DNA from: DASWRT01 sp036403035
Lineage (GTDB): Bacteria; Pseudomonadota; Alphaproteobacteria; ATCC43930; CGMCC-115725
Assembly: GCA_036403035.1 (NCBI GenBank)
Contig: DASWRT010000085.1
Location: forward strand, 1 to 14,127
DNA: 14,127 nucleotides
Direction: 5' to 3'
Positions 5,712-12,396 of this stretch are shown piece after piece. The notes beneath the pieces are model-generated. The model was not told where the DNA came from. It ran no database searches and saw only the letters and a list, made by a program, of their open reading frames with translations. The position numbers were made by a program, and so were the translations under genes. How positions within the stretch are numbered: the first letter of the stretch is position 1; each line of letters begins with the position of its first letter.

Positions 5712-5956
5712 TTATTCTCTATTCCCTTTCCGATAGCGCCGCTCGTCATGAGCGGGTCGATAGGGCGATCGGATCCGACGGCGCAGCGCGTCGCCGACGG
5801 GTGCGACATCACCCCCAATCTAGACTTTCAGATAGCGAGCCCGACGCGATCCGCGATAAGCGGTGGCGATAGAGGGCCATCTGCGACAGCGCGGTCAGCC
5901 GCAGATAGGGTATAAGGACGCGAGAAGGCATCCGACGGGCCGCGAGGAGGAAACCG

Positions 5957-6430
5957 ATGAGCGAAGCGCATCAGCCGATCGACTGGAAGACGCACGGCGT
6001 CAAGGTGATACCCGGCGACCGGCTCGATCCGAACACGGCGCAGACGCCGGGCATGAACCGCGCCGCCGCGATCAACCTGGCGCGCGTCGGCGCACAGAAG
6101 ATCTGGGCGGGCACGGTGAGCATCCACCCCAATGCCAAGACCGGCGCGCATCATCACGGCGCGCTCGAAAGCGTGATCTATGTCGTCAAGGGCCGGGCGC
6201 GGATGCGCTGGGGCGAGCATCTCGAATACACGGCGGAGGCCGGGCCGGGCGACTTCATCTTCGTCCCGCCCTATGTCCCGCACCAGGAGATCAATGCGTC
6301 GACCGACGAGCCGCTGGAATGCGTGCTCGTGCGCAGCGACAACGAGGCGATCGCCGTGAACCTCGACATCGAGCCGGTGGAGACGCCCGAGGAGGTCCGG
6401 TGGGTCGACCCGATCCACAGGCATCCCTGA
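5957..6430 (+). CDS. Single-domain cupin protein
   Basis: A 157-residue cupin. Motif 1 is GAHHHGALESVIYVVKG (63-79) with His65, His67 and Glu71 as likely metal ligands; motif 2 is AGPGDFIFVPPYVPHQEIN (95-113) with His109 as the fourth ligand. All four ligands are present, so the protein is probably a metal-dependent enzyme or sensor rather than a binding-only fold. The substrate cannot be told. N-terminal DWKTHGVKVIPGDRLDPNTAQTP and the closing ETPEEVRWVDP look family-specific. AGGAGG lies just before the ATG. It is a single gene, followed by a strong terminator. No signal peptide is seen, so it is cytoplasmic. Confidence 0.92.
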   Translation: MSEAHQPIDWKTHGVKVIPGDRLDPNTAQTPGMNRAAAINLARVGAQKIWAGTVSIHPNAKTGAHHHGALESVIYVVKGRARMRWGEHLEYTAEAGPGDFIFVPPYVPHQEINASTDEPLECVLVRSDNEAIAVNLDIEPVETPEEVRWVDPIHRHP

Positions 6431-6450
6431 CCGGCGCGCACGACCGGTCT

Positions 6451-6489
6451 CGCCGACGGCCGATGAGGCACGCTCATCGGCCGTCGGCG
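6451..6489. terminator. Bidirectional terminator hairpin
   Basis: A perfect 17-bp stem (6451-6467 with 6473-6489) and a 5-base loop GCACG lie between the convergent cupin and GNAT genes. There is no T-run, which is common in GC-rich genomes. The position 20 bases after the cupin stop fits termination from both sides. Confidence 0.8.
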
Positions 6490-6527
6490 CTGCCCGTCCG
6501 GCAACTGCGGCGGTGACGGCGGCGGCG

Positions 6528-7058
6528 TTAGGCCATCGCGACCGCCCTCGCCGCCTCGGCACCGGCCGCGGCGATCATGCCGGCCGGCGGCAGCAGCGCG
6601 CTGCCTCTGCCGATCGGCTTCATCACCGGGGTCGATGTCGGGCAGGTCGTGCAGCCCTCCCACCGCACCGGGGCATAGCCGCGGTGGGTGTAGAAGGGGA
6701 GCGCGGGCTGCACCGAATTGAGGCAGATCGCGCTTGCCCCCATCGTCCGCGCATAGTCCTCCGCCATCGACAGCAGGCGGCTGCCGAGATGGTGGCCGCG
6801 GCGCTCGGCGGCGATCGCGACCATGCGGAAGACGGCACGGCCGTCGGGCTTCAGATCGATGCGGATCGTCCCGACCAGCGCACCGTCGGCGAAGAAGCCC
6901 AGCGGATGGTTGCCGGGGGCATGTTCGTCCGGGTGAAACCGGTCGTAAGGGATCCAAGGATGGTAGACGTCGAAGAGACACGTCTGGCGGATCGCGTGAT
7001 AGCGATTCCGTTCAGTCTCCGTCAGCAGGGGACGGAGTTCATATGTGTGCGGGCGCAC
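6528..7058 (-). CDS. GNAT family N-acetyltransferase
   Basis: A GNAT-fold acetyltransferase of about 176 residues. The core is visible: GFFADGALVGTIRIDL (54-69), FRMVAIAAERRGHHLGSRLL (77-96) carrying the acetyl-CoA-binding motif A (RRGHHLG), and ICLNSVQPALPFYTHRGYAPV (111-131), the typical motif B ending. The substrate is unknown. After the core there is an extra 35-residue Ala/Gly-rich tail. No ATG fits the start. I propose GTG at 7058, preceded by AAGG, because the family-like sequence begins with HTYELRPLL; the frame remains open upstream to 7382, so a longer form is possible but that part looks unlike protein. It is convergent with the cupin gene. Confidence 0.85.
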   Translation of the reverse strand: MRPHTYELRPLLTETERNRYHAIRQTCLFDVYHPWIPYDRFHPDEHAPGNHPLGFFADGALVGTIRIDLKPDGRAVFRMVAIAAERRGHHLGSRLLSMAEDYARTMGASAICLNSVQPALPFYTHRGYAPVRWEGCTTCPTSTPVMKPIGRGSALLPPAGMIAAAGAEAARAVAMA

Positions 7059-7209
7059 GCGGCGCGCCTTCAGTTGTGACGTGGACCGGCCGACCGGACG
7101 ATCCTTGTCGATCGGCGGAGTCCGCTGCAGGAGCCCGGCGACAAAGTAGAAGATAGCATGAGATTGTGAAGAAATCTTGGCCGTCAGGCGCGGAAACCGC
7201 CGGCTCGTT

Positions 7210-7398
7210 TCAACTCGCGGGCGCAGGCGGCCGCACGGGCAGCCGTTCCCGCCATTCCTCGGCGGCGGCAGCGTGACCGGCTTCGCCCAGCGCGTGGGCG
7301 AGGTGGCGGGCGGCACAGGACGCAGGATCCGTCTGCCGCAGCCGGCCGGAAACGGAACGAAGCGTCGCCGGAGGCGACGCACGGTCGGAAAGGTTCAT
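7210..7398 (-). CDS. Possible small protein (62 residues)
   Basis: A short open frame with mostly G/C third positions and a plausible amphipathic helical segment (CAARHLAHALGEAGHAAAAEEWRERL, given here in outline as residues 28-53, key residues His, Leu, Ala, Glu) and a Pro-rich end. It lacks a clear ribosome-binding site. It lies on the same strand between the 65-residue gene and the GNAT gene. A competing frame (7184-7525, same strand) is Arg/Ala-rich and looks less like protein. Function unknown. Confidence 0.4.
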   Translation of the reverse strand: MNLSDRASPPATLRSVSGRLRQTDPASCAARHLAHALGEAGHAAAAEEWRERLPVRPPAPAS

Positions 7399-7547
7399 CG
7401 GTCGAATACCCGAACAGAAAAGCCGGCCGGGCGCGGACGGCTTCGTCCGTGGCAGCCGGGGAACGAACGGATTGTATCAGCGCGGCCAGGACGGGAAGAC
7501 GCAATTCGTTTCGTATTTGGCTCAAATGCGCCGCGCCGAGAGGGCGC

Positions 7548-7745
7548 TCACGAACCGCCGGCCGGCTCGATGGGCTCCACCGCGAGCATCAACGCCACTT
7601 CCTTGCGGGCTTCCGCCGGAGCGAGCAGCGGCCGCCGTCGCAGCAGCACCTGAACCGCCCGGTCGAACGCCGCCACAGTGTCGCGCTGCACCAGCATCGC
7701 GTTGTTATAGGTTGCGCGGACAAGTTGGTTCAGGTCGTCGCTCAT
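7548..7745 (-). CDS. Small hypothetical protein (65 residues)
   Basis: A 65-residue protein beginning MSDDLNQLVRATYNNAM. It reads as helical and soluble: DTVAAFDRAVQVLLRRRPLL then EARKEVALMLAVEP. AGGGGG lies 6 bases before the ATG on the minus strand, supporting the start. I do not recognise the family. It is divergent from the secreted glycine-rich gene (210 bases between starts) and could be cotranscribed with the weak ORF at 7210-7398 and the GNAT gene. Confidence 0.65.
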   Translation of the reverse strand: MSDDLNQLVRATYNNAMLVQRDTVAAFDRAVQVLLRRRPLLAPAEARKEVALMLAVEPIEPAGGS

Positions 7746-7955
7746 GTCCGGCCCCCTACCGGTTTATCGAGCCGCGCGAACAGTAACGGTGTCGATCGTC
7801 AATACTCGTGACAAAGGTGTGGCACGGAACCGGATGCAACCGATCCCGCCGAGGACCGGAAGGATTTGACTCCCCCGGCCCCGGGCCGGACTGCTACTCG
7901 TCGCGGCTTCAATAGCGGGCGCCCGCCCGCTCCGCTTCAAACTCGGGGAGGTCGC

Positions 7956-8717
7956 ATGCGGCTCGGGACGATCGTCGCTCAGATATCGAGGAGACGGACG
8001 GCCCCTCCCCGCTTGCGTGCCGCCGCCCTGCTTGCCGGGATCGGGAGCGCCGCCGCGATCATGGCCGCCGCGCTCCCCTCCCCGGCAGCCGCGCAGTCCT
8101 ATTTCGCGAAGACGACGGTGCTGGTGACGAAGGACCATCCGCTCGTCATCGACAACCCGCTGCGCCCGACCGACCTCGCTTTCGAAAAGATCATCATCGA
8201 GCCGGGCGGCCGGATCATCATCCGCTCGACGCTCTATCTCAGCGTCAACGCGATCGAGGCGAAGGGTGACGCCGCCGGAGCGGAAACGGCGGCGGCCAGC
8301 ACGGCGTCGGCGAGCGGACTGGGCGCCGCACCGGACGGCTGCCATATCTACGCGCTGGGCCGCACCGCGCCGGCGGACGGCGCCGCTGCCGGACGGGACG
8401 GGCGGAACGGGACGGACGCGCCGCCAGTCGAGATTTACATCCGCACGCTGAGCGGCGCGCTCTGCATCACCAGCATGGGCGGCAACGGACAGCCCGGCGG
8501 TCCCGGCACCGGCCGGAAGGCCGGCGGCAGCGGCGGGAACGGCGGTGACGGCAGCACCGTCACCGTCCATGTCGGGACGCTTGCCGAGGGCGCCCGCGTC
8601 TTCTTCGTGCCGGCGGTCGCGAGCGGCGGTCCGCCGGGAGCGCCGGGAACCGGTGCGGGCGCGGCGACGGGCACCGCCGGGCAGCCGGGCAAGCCGGGCG
8701 CCCTCGCCCGCGAATAG
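7956..8717 (+). CDS. Secreted glycine-rich, collagen-like protein
   Basis: A 253-residue protein with a Sec signal peptide: basic SRRRTAPPRLR, hydrophobic AAALLAGIGSAAAIMAAAL, likely cut after AAA-Q near residue 47. The mature part opens with a beta-rich domain (TTVLVTKDHPLVIDNP and IIIEPGGRIIIRSTLYL), then an Ala-rich linker, a segment with two cysteines (129 and 170), and two Gly-rich stretches, GGNGQPGGPGTGRKAGGSGG (175-194) and PPGAPGTG...GQPGKPG (226-248), which partly follow the Gly-X-Y rhythm of collagen. GGGGAGG before the ATG at 7956 supports the start; the frame extends upstream but without a signal peptide pattern. Probably an extracellular or surface protein; its role is not clear. 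Codon use matches neighbours. Confidence 0.78.
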   Translation: MRLGTIVAQISRRRTAPPRLRAAALLAGIGSAAAIMAAALPSPAAAQSYFAKTTVLVTKDHPLVIDNPLRPTDLAFEKIIIEPGGRIIIRSTLYLSVNAIEAKGDAAGAETAAASTASASGLGAAPDGCHIYALGRTAPADGAAAGRDGRNGTDAPPVEIYIRTLSGALCITSMGGNGQPGGPGTGRKAGGSGGNGGDGSTVTVHVGTLAEGARVFFVPAVASGGPPGAPGTGAGAATGTAGQPGKPGALARE

Positions 8718-8785
8718 GACGGCCGGCGCGGGACGCCCATCCGAAAGACGCCCGTTACGGGGAAGGGAGGCGAAAGGAAGCCGTG

Positions 8786-9196
8786 ATGAACCCCATCCAG
8801 ATCCGCACCATCGACCATGTCGTGTTCCGGGTCGCGGACCTGAACCGGGCCGAACGGTTCTATTGCGGCGTGCTCGGCTGCTCGCGCGAGAAGTGGCAGG
8901 CGGAGTTGGGCCTGCTGCAACTCCGTGCCGGCAGCGCGCTGATCGATCTGGTGAGCCTGGACGGCAGGCTCGGCCGCGAGGGCGGCGGTCCGCCCGCGCC
9001 GGACGGACCGAACGTCGACCATGTCTGCCTCCGTCTCGCCGCGTTCGACGAAACGGCGCTGCGCGCCCACCTCGCCGCACACGGCGTGACGCCGGGCGAG
9101 ACGGTGACGCGCTACGGCGCCGAAGGCGACGGCCCATCGATCTATATCAGCGACCCGGACGGCAATACGGTCGAGCTGAAGGGACCGCCGGCATAA
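8786..9196 (+). CDS. VOC superfamily protein (glyoxalase/dioxygenase fold)
   Basis: A 136-residue vicinal-oxygen-chelate protein with two beta-alpha-beta-beta-beta modules. Module 1 starts IRTIDHVVFRVADLNRAERF (His11) and ends LIDLVSL; module 2 starts NVDHVCLRL (His79) and ends YISDPDGNTVELKG (Glu130). His11, His79 and Glu130 are the usual metal ligands; the fourth would be Asp54 in LIDLV in place of the more common Glu. The substrate is unknown. The ATG at 8786 follows AGGAAG closely; a GTG immediately before it (8783) is an alternative. It stands 68 bases after the collagen-like gene on the same strand and may share its transcript. Confidence 0.88.
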   Translation: MNPIQIRTIDHVVFRVADLNRAERFYCGVLGCSREKWQAELGLLQLRAGSALIDLVSLDGRLGREGGGPPAPDGPNVDHVCLRLAAFDETALRAHLAAHGVTPGETVTRYGAEGDGPSIYISDPDGNTVELKGPPA

Positions 9197-9301
9197 GGGT
9201 GCTCGACCGGCCCACATTCAGTCCGGTTGGGTGCTTCCGCATGCGGCGCGGGGCGCACTGCAACCGGCGAGGCATTCCCTAACGCATGGAGCGTATACGA
9301 T

Positions 9302-9328
9302 TGACGATTTAGCAACCATAGATCGTCA
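9302..9328. promoter_or_regulatory. Inverted repeat upstream of the exported protein gene
   Basis: TGACGAT (9302-9308) and ATCGTCA (9322-9328) are exact reverse complements separated by 13 bases, in a locally AT-rich stretch 39 bases before the start at 9367. The two halves lie about two helical turns apart, as in operators of dimeric repressors; TTGACG at 9301-9306 could be a -35 box within it. Confidence 0.4.
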
Positions 9329-9366
9329 TTGTTGGAGAGGTTGATCGCCTTCTCCCATGTCGCGCC

Positions 9367-9933
9367 ATGCTTCGCCGGGCCCTGCTCGTCTCCTCGCTCC
9401 TCCTGATCCCCGGCGCCATCGGCGCTAGCGCCGGCGCTCCTGCCCCTGCTTCCGCCCTCGCTCCCGCGCCTGCTCCCGTGGAATTGGACATCCGCGGCCT
9501 GAGAATCGGTATGCCGATCGCGTCGGCGCCGAAGGCGCTCCACTGCCGCAAACCGCCGACCGGCAACGTCGCGATGTGCCTCCCCGAGGCCGGCGTCGCG
9601 ATTCAGGTCGAGTTCTCGTCCGAGGCCGCCGGCGAGCGGATCACCAGCGTGGTCTACTCGTTCTTCAGCCGCGAGCGGCTGCGCCGGGACACGAGGGTCG
9701 GCGCGGTGCTGATCGCGAAGTATGGACAGCCGACGGAGCTACCCGAGGCATGGCAGTGGCGGCAGGGAGGCACGACGGTGACGGCCTCGGTCCCCGGAGA
9801 CATGCAGGAGGCCTCCCTGCGCCTGGAAAATCCCGATTACCAGAAGAAGGTCGAGCCTCTGCAGCCGGAGCGGGCGCCGGCGCCGACGGCCAAGCAGCAG
9901 GCCAAACCGGCGAAGCCGCCGCGGACCGGTTAA
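9367..9933 (+). CDS. Exported hypothetical protein
   Basis: A 188-residue protein with an N-terminal signal peptide (RRALLVSSLLLIPGAIGASAG), an Ala/Pro linker (APAPASALAPAPAPV), and a folded domain starting DIRGLRIGMPIASAPKAL. The G(L/V)R(I/L)GM..A..AL pattern resembles small periplasmic domains with a BLIP/SmpA-like fold, but this is only a resemblance. Cys60 and Cys71 may form a disulfide. The C-terminus is Lys/Pro/Ala-rich. No good ribosome-binding site precedes 9367: GGAGAGG is about 25 bases away, so the start is less certain, though the signal peptide fits. The stop shares TTAA with the convergent gene at 9930-10259. Confidence 0.75.
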   Translation: MLRRALLVSSLLLIPGAIGASAGAPAPASALAPAPAPVELDIRGLRIGMPIASAPKALHCRKPPTGNVAMCLPEAGVAIQVEFSSEAAGERITSVVYSFFSRERLRRDTRVGAVLIAKYGQPTELPEAWQWRQGGTTVTASVPGDMQEASLRLENPDYQKKVEPLQPERAPAPTAKQQAKPAKPPRTG

Positions 9934-10259
9934 TACGGGACGACGACAACCGGCGGCCGGTAGATCACGGGCGGACGCGGCCCGTAGATCACGGGCGGCC
10001 CGAAATAGCGGGGGCGATACGCCTCCCGCCGCCAGCGCTCGCGCTCGCGCCATTCGTGCTCGCGCCGTGCGTGTTCGCGCCATTCATGCCCGCGCCATTC
10101 CCGGCGATCTCCATCGCGGTGGTACTCCCGTCCGCGACGCCAACCCTCATCGGCCTGGGCCGGCGACACGACGCTGCCTGCGGCGATACCACCGAACAGA
10201 ACGGCGGCTGCGACAAACAGTGACGCCCGGCGCCGGCCGGACAGCGATTTTCTAAACAC
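9930..10259 (-). CDS. Exported Arg/Glu/His/Trp-rich repeat protein
   Basis: A 109-residue protein with a GTG start at 10259 supported by AAGGAG 8 bases before it. The signal peptide is FRKSLSGRRRASLFVAAAVLF ... SPAQA (cut near residue 36). The mature protein is low-complexity: charged repeats around HEWREHARREHEWRERERW (58-76), then FGPPVIYGPRPPVIYRPPV, a PPVIY repeat. Such secreted repeat proteins are frequent in alphaproteobacteria and of unknown function, perhaps envelope or stress related. The translation is set by imperfect DNA repeats at about 10010-10110. It is convergent with the gene at 9367; both stop codons lie in 9930-9933. Confidence 0.72.
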   Translation of the reverse strand: MFRKSLSGRRRASLFVAAAVLFGGIAAGSVVSPAQADEGWRRGREYHRDGDRREWRGHEWREHARREHEWRERERWRREAYRPRYFGPPVIYGPRPPVIYRPPVVVVPY

Positions 10260-10378
10260 CGGTCCACTCCTTACTCAGCGGCGAAGGACGCCACAGAAAG
10301 ATAACGGGGCACCCCGCCCGCCTCTTTCATGCGCACTGATGATATTTTTCGGGCAGGCACGGGAACCGCTCGCCGCGA

Positions 10379-10396
10379 CAGGCGAATTGTCGCCTG
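10379..10396. promoter_or_regulatory. Inverted repeat upstream of the RHH gene
   Basis: CAGGCGA (10379-10385) and TCGCCTG (10390-10396) form a perfect 7-bp inverted repeat around ATTG, about 90 bases before the RHH start and between two divergent genes. An operator for the neighbouring RHH protein is conceivable but unproven. Confidence 0.4.
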
Positions 10397-10485
10397 CGGT
10401 GAAAGCGCGTAGCGTTGTTGCGAAGAACCGGCCGCGGGAGGCGCGGTGCGTGCCTCACCGGCCGGCAACCGGGAGGAAAGGCGCC

Positions 10486-10785
10486 ATGTGCCGACTCTTT
10501 GCGAGCCAGGATCCCGCTTCGTACGCGCCCGTCACCAAGGCGCTGCGCCTCAGCGGCCATACGACGAGCATCCGACTCGAAGCCGAATACTGGACGATCC
10601 TCGACGAGATCGCCGCCGCCGAAGGGATGTCGACGCCGCGCTTCGTCGGCAAGCTCTATGACGAAGTGCTGGACTGGCACGGCGAGGTGAGGAACTTCAC
10701 GTCGATGCTGCGGGTCACCTGCACGCTTTATCTCAAGATGCGCGGGCAGCGACCGCCGCAGGGAGCGGCGATCGCCGCGGAATGA
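10486..10785 (+). CDS. Ribbon-helix-helix domain protein (RHH_4 type)
   Basis: A 99-residue protein beginning MCRLFASQDP. The segment LRLSGHTTSIRLEAEYWTIL (20-39) followed by DEIAAAEGM and FVGKLYDEV (53-61) fits the RHH_4 ribbon-helix-helix family: the strand HTTSIRLEA would contact DNA and the helices dimerise. The tail NFTSMLRVTCTLYLKMRGQ is also typical of this alphaproteobacterial family, which has unclear biological targets and is found as a lone gene more often than as an antitoxin. No toxin partner is adjacent. GGGAGGAAAGG precedes the ATG at 10486. It lies 99 bases upstream of the cytochrome c gene on the same strand and could influence that run. Confidence 0.85.
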   Translation: MCRLFASQDPASYAPVTKALRLSGHTTSIRLEAEYWTILDEIAAAEGMSTPRFVGKLYDEVLDWHGEVRNFTSMLRVTCTLYLKMRGQRPPQGAAIAAE

Positions 10786-10884
10786 AGCGGAATAAAATAG
10801 CCGTGTAGTAACCCGATACTGCCTCCTCGCCGCCGCCGCCTCGTATCCTCGCTGCAACGGAGGAAACGGAGCGGGCAGCCCGCA

Positions 10885-11349
10885 ATGCAGCGACGTCGCA
10901 TGGAGACCGGTACGACGGCGGTCCGTGATTCGCAATGGCGCCACCGGTGGGGTCCGGCCGTCCTGATATCTGTGCTGCTCGCCGCGGCAGAGCCGGTTGC
11001 GGCAGCCGATCCGCCATCTTCCGGCGAGGCGCTGTTCAAGCGCAACTGCGGCACCTGTCACGTCATTTCGCCGACGCCCGCGCAACGCCAGGGTCCCAAC
11101 CTCTACGGCGTCGTCGGCCGGCATGCCGGGCGCCTGGAAGCCTTCGCGTATTCCGAAGCGCTCAAGAACGCCGACTTGGTCTGGACCGACACGACGCTGG
11201 ACGCATGGCTGACCGATGCGTCGCACTTCGTCCCGGGCAGCGTCATGCCCTATCGGCAGGCCGACCCGGCCGTGCGCTCCGCGATCATCGACTACCTCAA
11301 AATCGCCGGCGGAAGCAGCACGGCCGCCCCCGCACCCAAGGGCGATTAG
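10885..11349 (+). CDS. Periplasmic monoheme class I cytochrome c
   Basis: A 154-residue protein with a signal peptide (hydrophobic WGPAVLISVLLAAAEPVAA, residues 22-40) and one heme-binding motif CGTCH (55-59). The following GPNLYGVVGR (70-79) and the distal PGSVMPYR (117-124) with Met121 as the probable axial ligand show a class I cytochrome c of the cytochrome c2/c550 type. It sits first in a run whose last genes encode a GMC dehydrogenase pair, so it is a likely electron acceptor for that enzyme. GGAGG at 10859-10863 is far from the ATG at 10885; ATG 10900 is an alternative start. The n-region before the hydrophobic core is unusually long (about 20 residues). Confidence 0.9.
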   Translation: MQRRRMETGTTAVRDSQWRHRWGPAVLISVLLAAAEPVAAADPPSSGEALFKRNCGTCHVISPTPAQRQGPNLYGVVGRHAGRLEAFAYSEALKNADLVWTDTTLDAWLTDASHFVPGSVMPYRQADPAVRSAIIDYLKIAGGSSTAAPAPKGD

Positions 11350-11361
11350 GAGGCGGAGGCG

Positions 11362-11757
11362 ATGGCCAAGCTGATCCATGCGATGGTCCGGGTGCTTGAC
11401 GAAGACCGGTCGAAGCGCTTCTACCGCGACGCGCTCGGACTGAACCGCGAGGAGCGTCTGGCCTTCGACGGCTTCACGCTCGTCTATCTGCGGAACGACG
11501 ATGCCGACTTCGAGATCGAGCTGACGATCAATCACGACCGGACCGAGCCCTACACGCACGGCGACGGCTACGGCCACCTCGCCGTCGCCGTCGACGATCT
11601 CGATTCCGAGCACCGGCGGATGACTGCGCTCGGCATAGAGGCGACACCGATCAAGGAGTTCATGCGCAACGACGATCTCCTCGCCCGCTTCTTCTTCGTG
11701 AAGGACCCCGACGGCTACAAGGTCGAGGTGCTGCAACGGCACGGGCGCTACCGCTGA
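11362..11757 (+). CDS. gloA: Glyoxalase I-like protein (lactoylglutathione lyase family)
   Basis: A 131-residue VOC protein close to GloA. His6 (LIHAMVRV), Glu53 (FEIELTINHD), His72 (GYGHLAVAVDDL) and Glu122 (DPDGYKVEVLQ) correspond to the four metal ligands of E. coli GloA. The enzyme would isomerise the methylglyoxal-glutathione hemithioacetal, a cytoplasmic detoxification step; it lacks a signal peptide. The start follows AGGAGG that overlaps the cytochrome c stop, and only 12 bases separate the genes, so coexpression with the cytochrome and dehydrogenase is probable. Whether it is true GloA or a related dioxygenase/lyase cannot be decided by eye; the gene symbol is therefore tentative. 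Confidence 0.85.
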   Translation: MAKLIHAMVRVLDEDRSKRFYRDALGLNREERLAFDGFTLVYLRNDDADFEIELTINHDRTEPYTHGDGYGHLAVAVDDLDSEHRRMTALGIEATPIKEFMRNDDLLARFFFVKDPDGYKVEVLQRHGRYR

Positions 11758-11830
11758 CGGGAGAAGGAGCCGGCGAGGAACGGCCGGAAAACGCGACGGC
11801 CAACGACAACACCAAGGAGGGACGGAAGCG

Positions 11831-12382
11831 ATGAGACGGGTGGACAAACGGACGCGGCTGACGCGACGCCGCTTCCTGCAGTCGAGCGGCGCGACGGCGG
11901 TCGGAATCGGCGCGCTGTCCACGGGGACGGTGCTGATCGACCCGCGCGGCGCCTGGGCGGTGAGCCTCAACACGCTGACGCCGGATACGGCGCGGACGCT
12001 CATCCAGATGGCGCGCGATCTCTACCCGCACGACCGCCTCGCCGACAGCTATTACGCCAAGGCGATCGAGCCTTATGACGCCAAGGCCGCAAAGGACCCG
12101 GCATTGCGCGACCTGCTAACGAACGGCGCCGCGGAGATGGATCGGCTCGCCGCCGCGAAGGGCGCCAAGAGCTATGCGGACCTTGCGGACGAGACGCTGC
12201 GCGCCGCGCTCCTGTCCTCGATCTCGGCGACGCCGTTCTTCGCCAAGGTGCGCGGCGACATGCTCACCGGCCTCTACAACCAGCCCGAGGTGTGGGCGAA
12301 GTTCGGCTACGAAGGACCGTCGGCGCAGGAGGGCGGATACATCCATCGCGGCTTCGACGACATCGACTGGCTCAAGAGCTGA
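11831..12382 (+). CDS. Gluconate 2-dehydrogenase subunit 3 family protein, Tat-exported
   Basis: A 183-residue protein with a twin-arginine signal: LTRRRFLQSSGATAVGIGAL (10-29), ending near AWA (41-43). The mature part is helical and closes with LYNQPEVWAKFGYEGPSAQE and GGYIHRGFDDIDW, characteristic of the small gamma subunit of gluconate-2-dehydrogenase-like enzymes (G2DH subunit 3 family). Known members of the group fold with the flavin subunit, which lacks its own signal, and carry it through the Tat system. AAGGAGG precedes the ATG. The GMC gene follows after 14 bases, as expected for such pairs. Confidence 0.92.
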   Translation: MRRVDKRTRLTRRRFLQSSGATAVGIGALSTGTVLIDPRGAWAVSLNTLTPDTARTLIQMARDLYPHDRLADSYYAKAIEPYDAKAAKDPALRDLLTNGAAEMDRLAAAKGAKSYADLADETLRAALLSSISATPFFAKVRGDMLTGLYNQPEVWAKFGYEGPSAQEGGYIHRGFDDIDWLKS

Positions 12383-12396
12383 GGAGGGCTACGGAC

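Larger units (their letters stand above)
5012..5956. other. Gene-poor region, about 950 bases
   Basis: I see no convincing protein gene here. Short open frames exist on both strands but lack ribosome-binding sites and recognisable motifs. The part around 5200-5460 is clearly AT-richer than the rest of the window (24 of 60 bases are G or C at 5221-5280). It contains leader copy 2, clustered TTGAC boxes, several small hairpins (for example CTCACG/CGTGAG at 5563-5582) and the hairpin at 5685-5711. The right end holds the leader of the cupin gene. It may be intergenic regulatory DNA, an sRNA gene or the remains of a lost gene. Confidence 0.6.

Noticed and set aside
7764..9137. Minus-strand open frame of 457 codons
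   Set aside because: Antisense to the collagen-like and VOC genes; Arg-rich without recognisable domains.
10361..10390. GGAAC upstream of the RHH gene as an EcfG promoter
   Set aside because: The second box after 16 bases is CGAA, not CGTT.
10327..12003. Long minus-strand open frame of 558 codons
   Set aside because: It covers the RHH, cytochrome c and glyoxalase genes in antisense; all three have clear family motifs.
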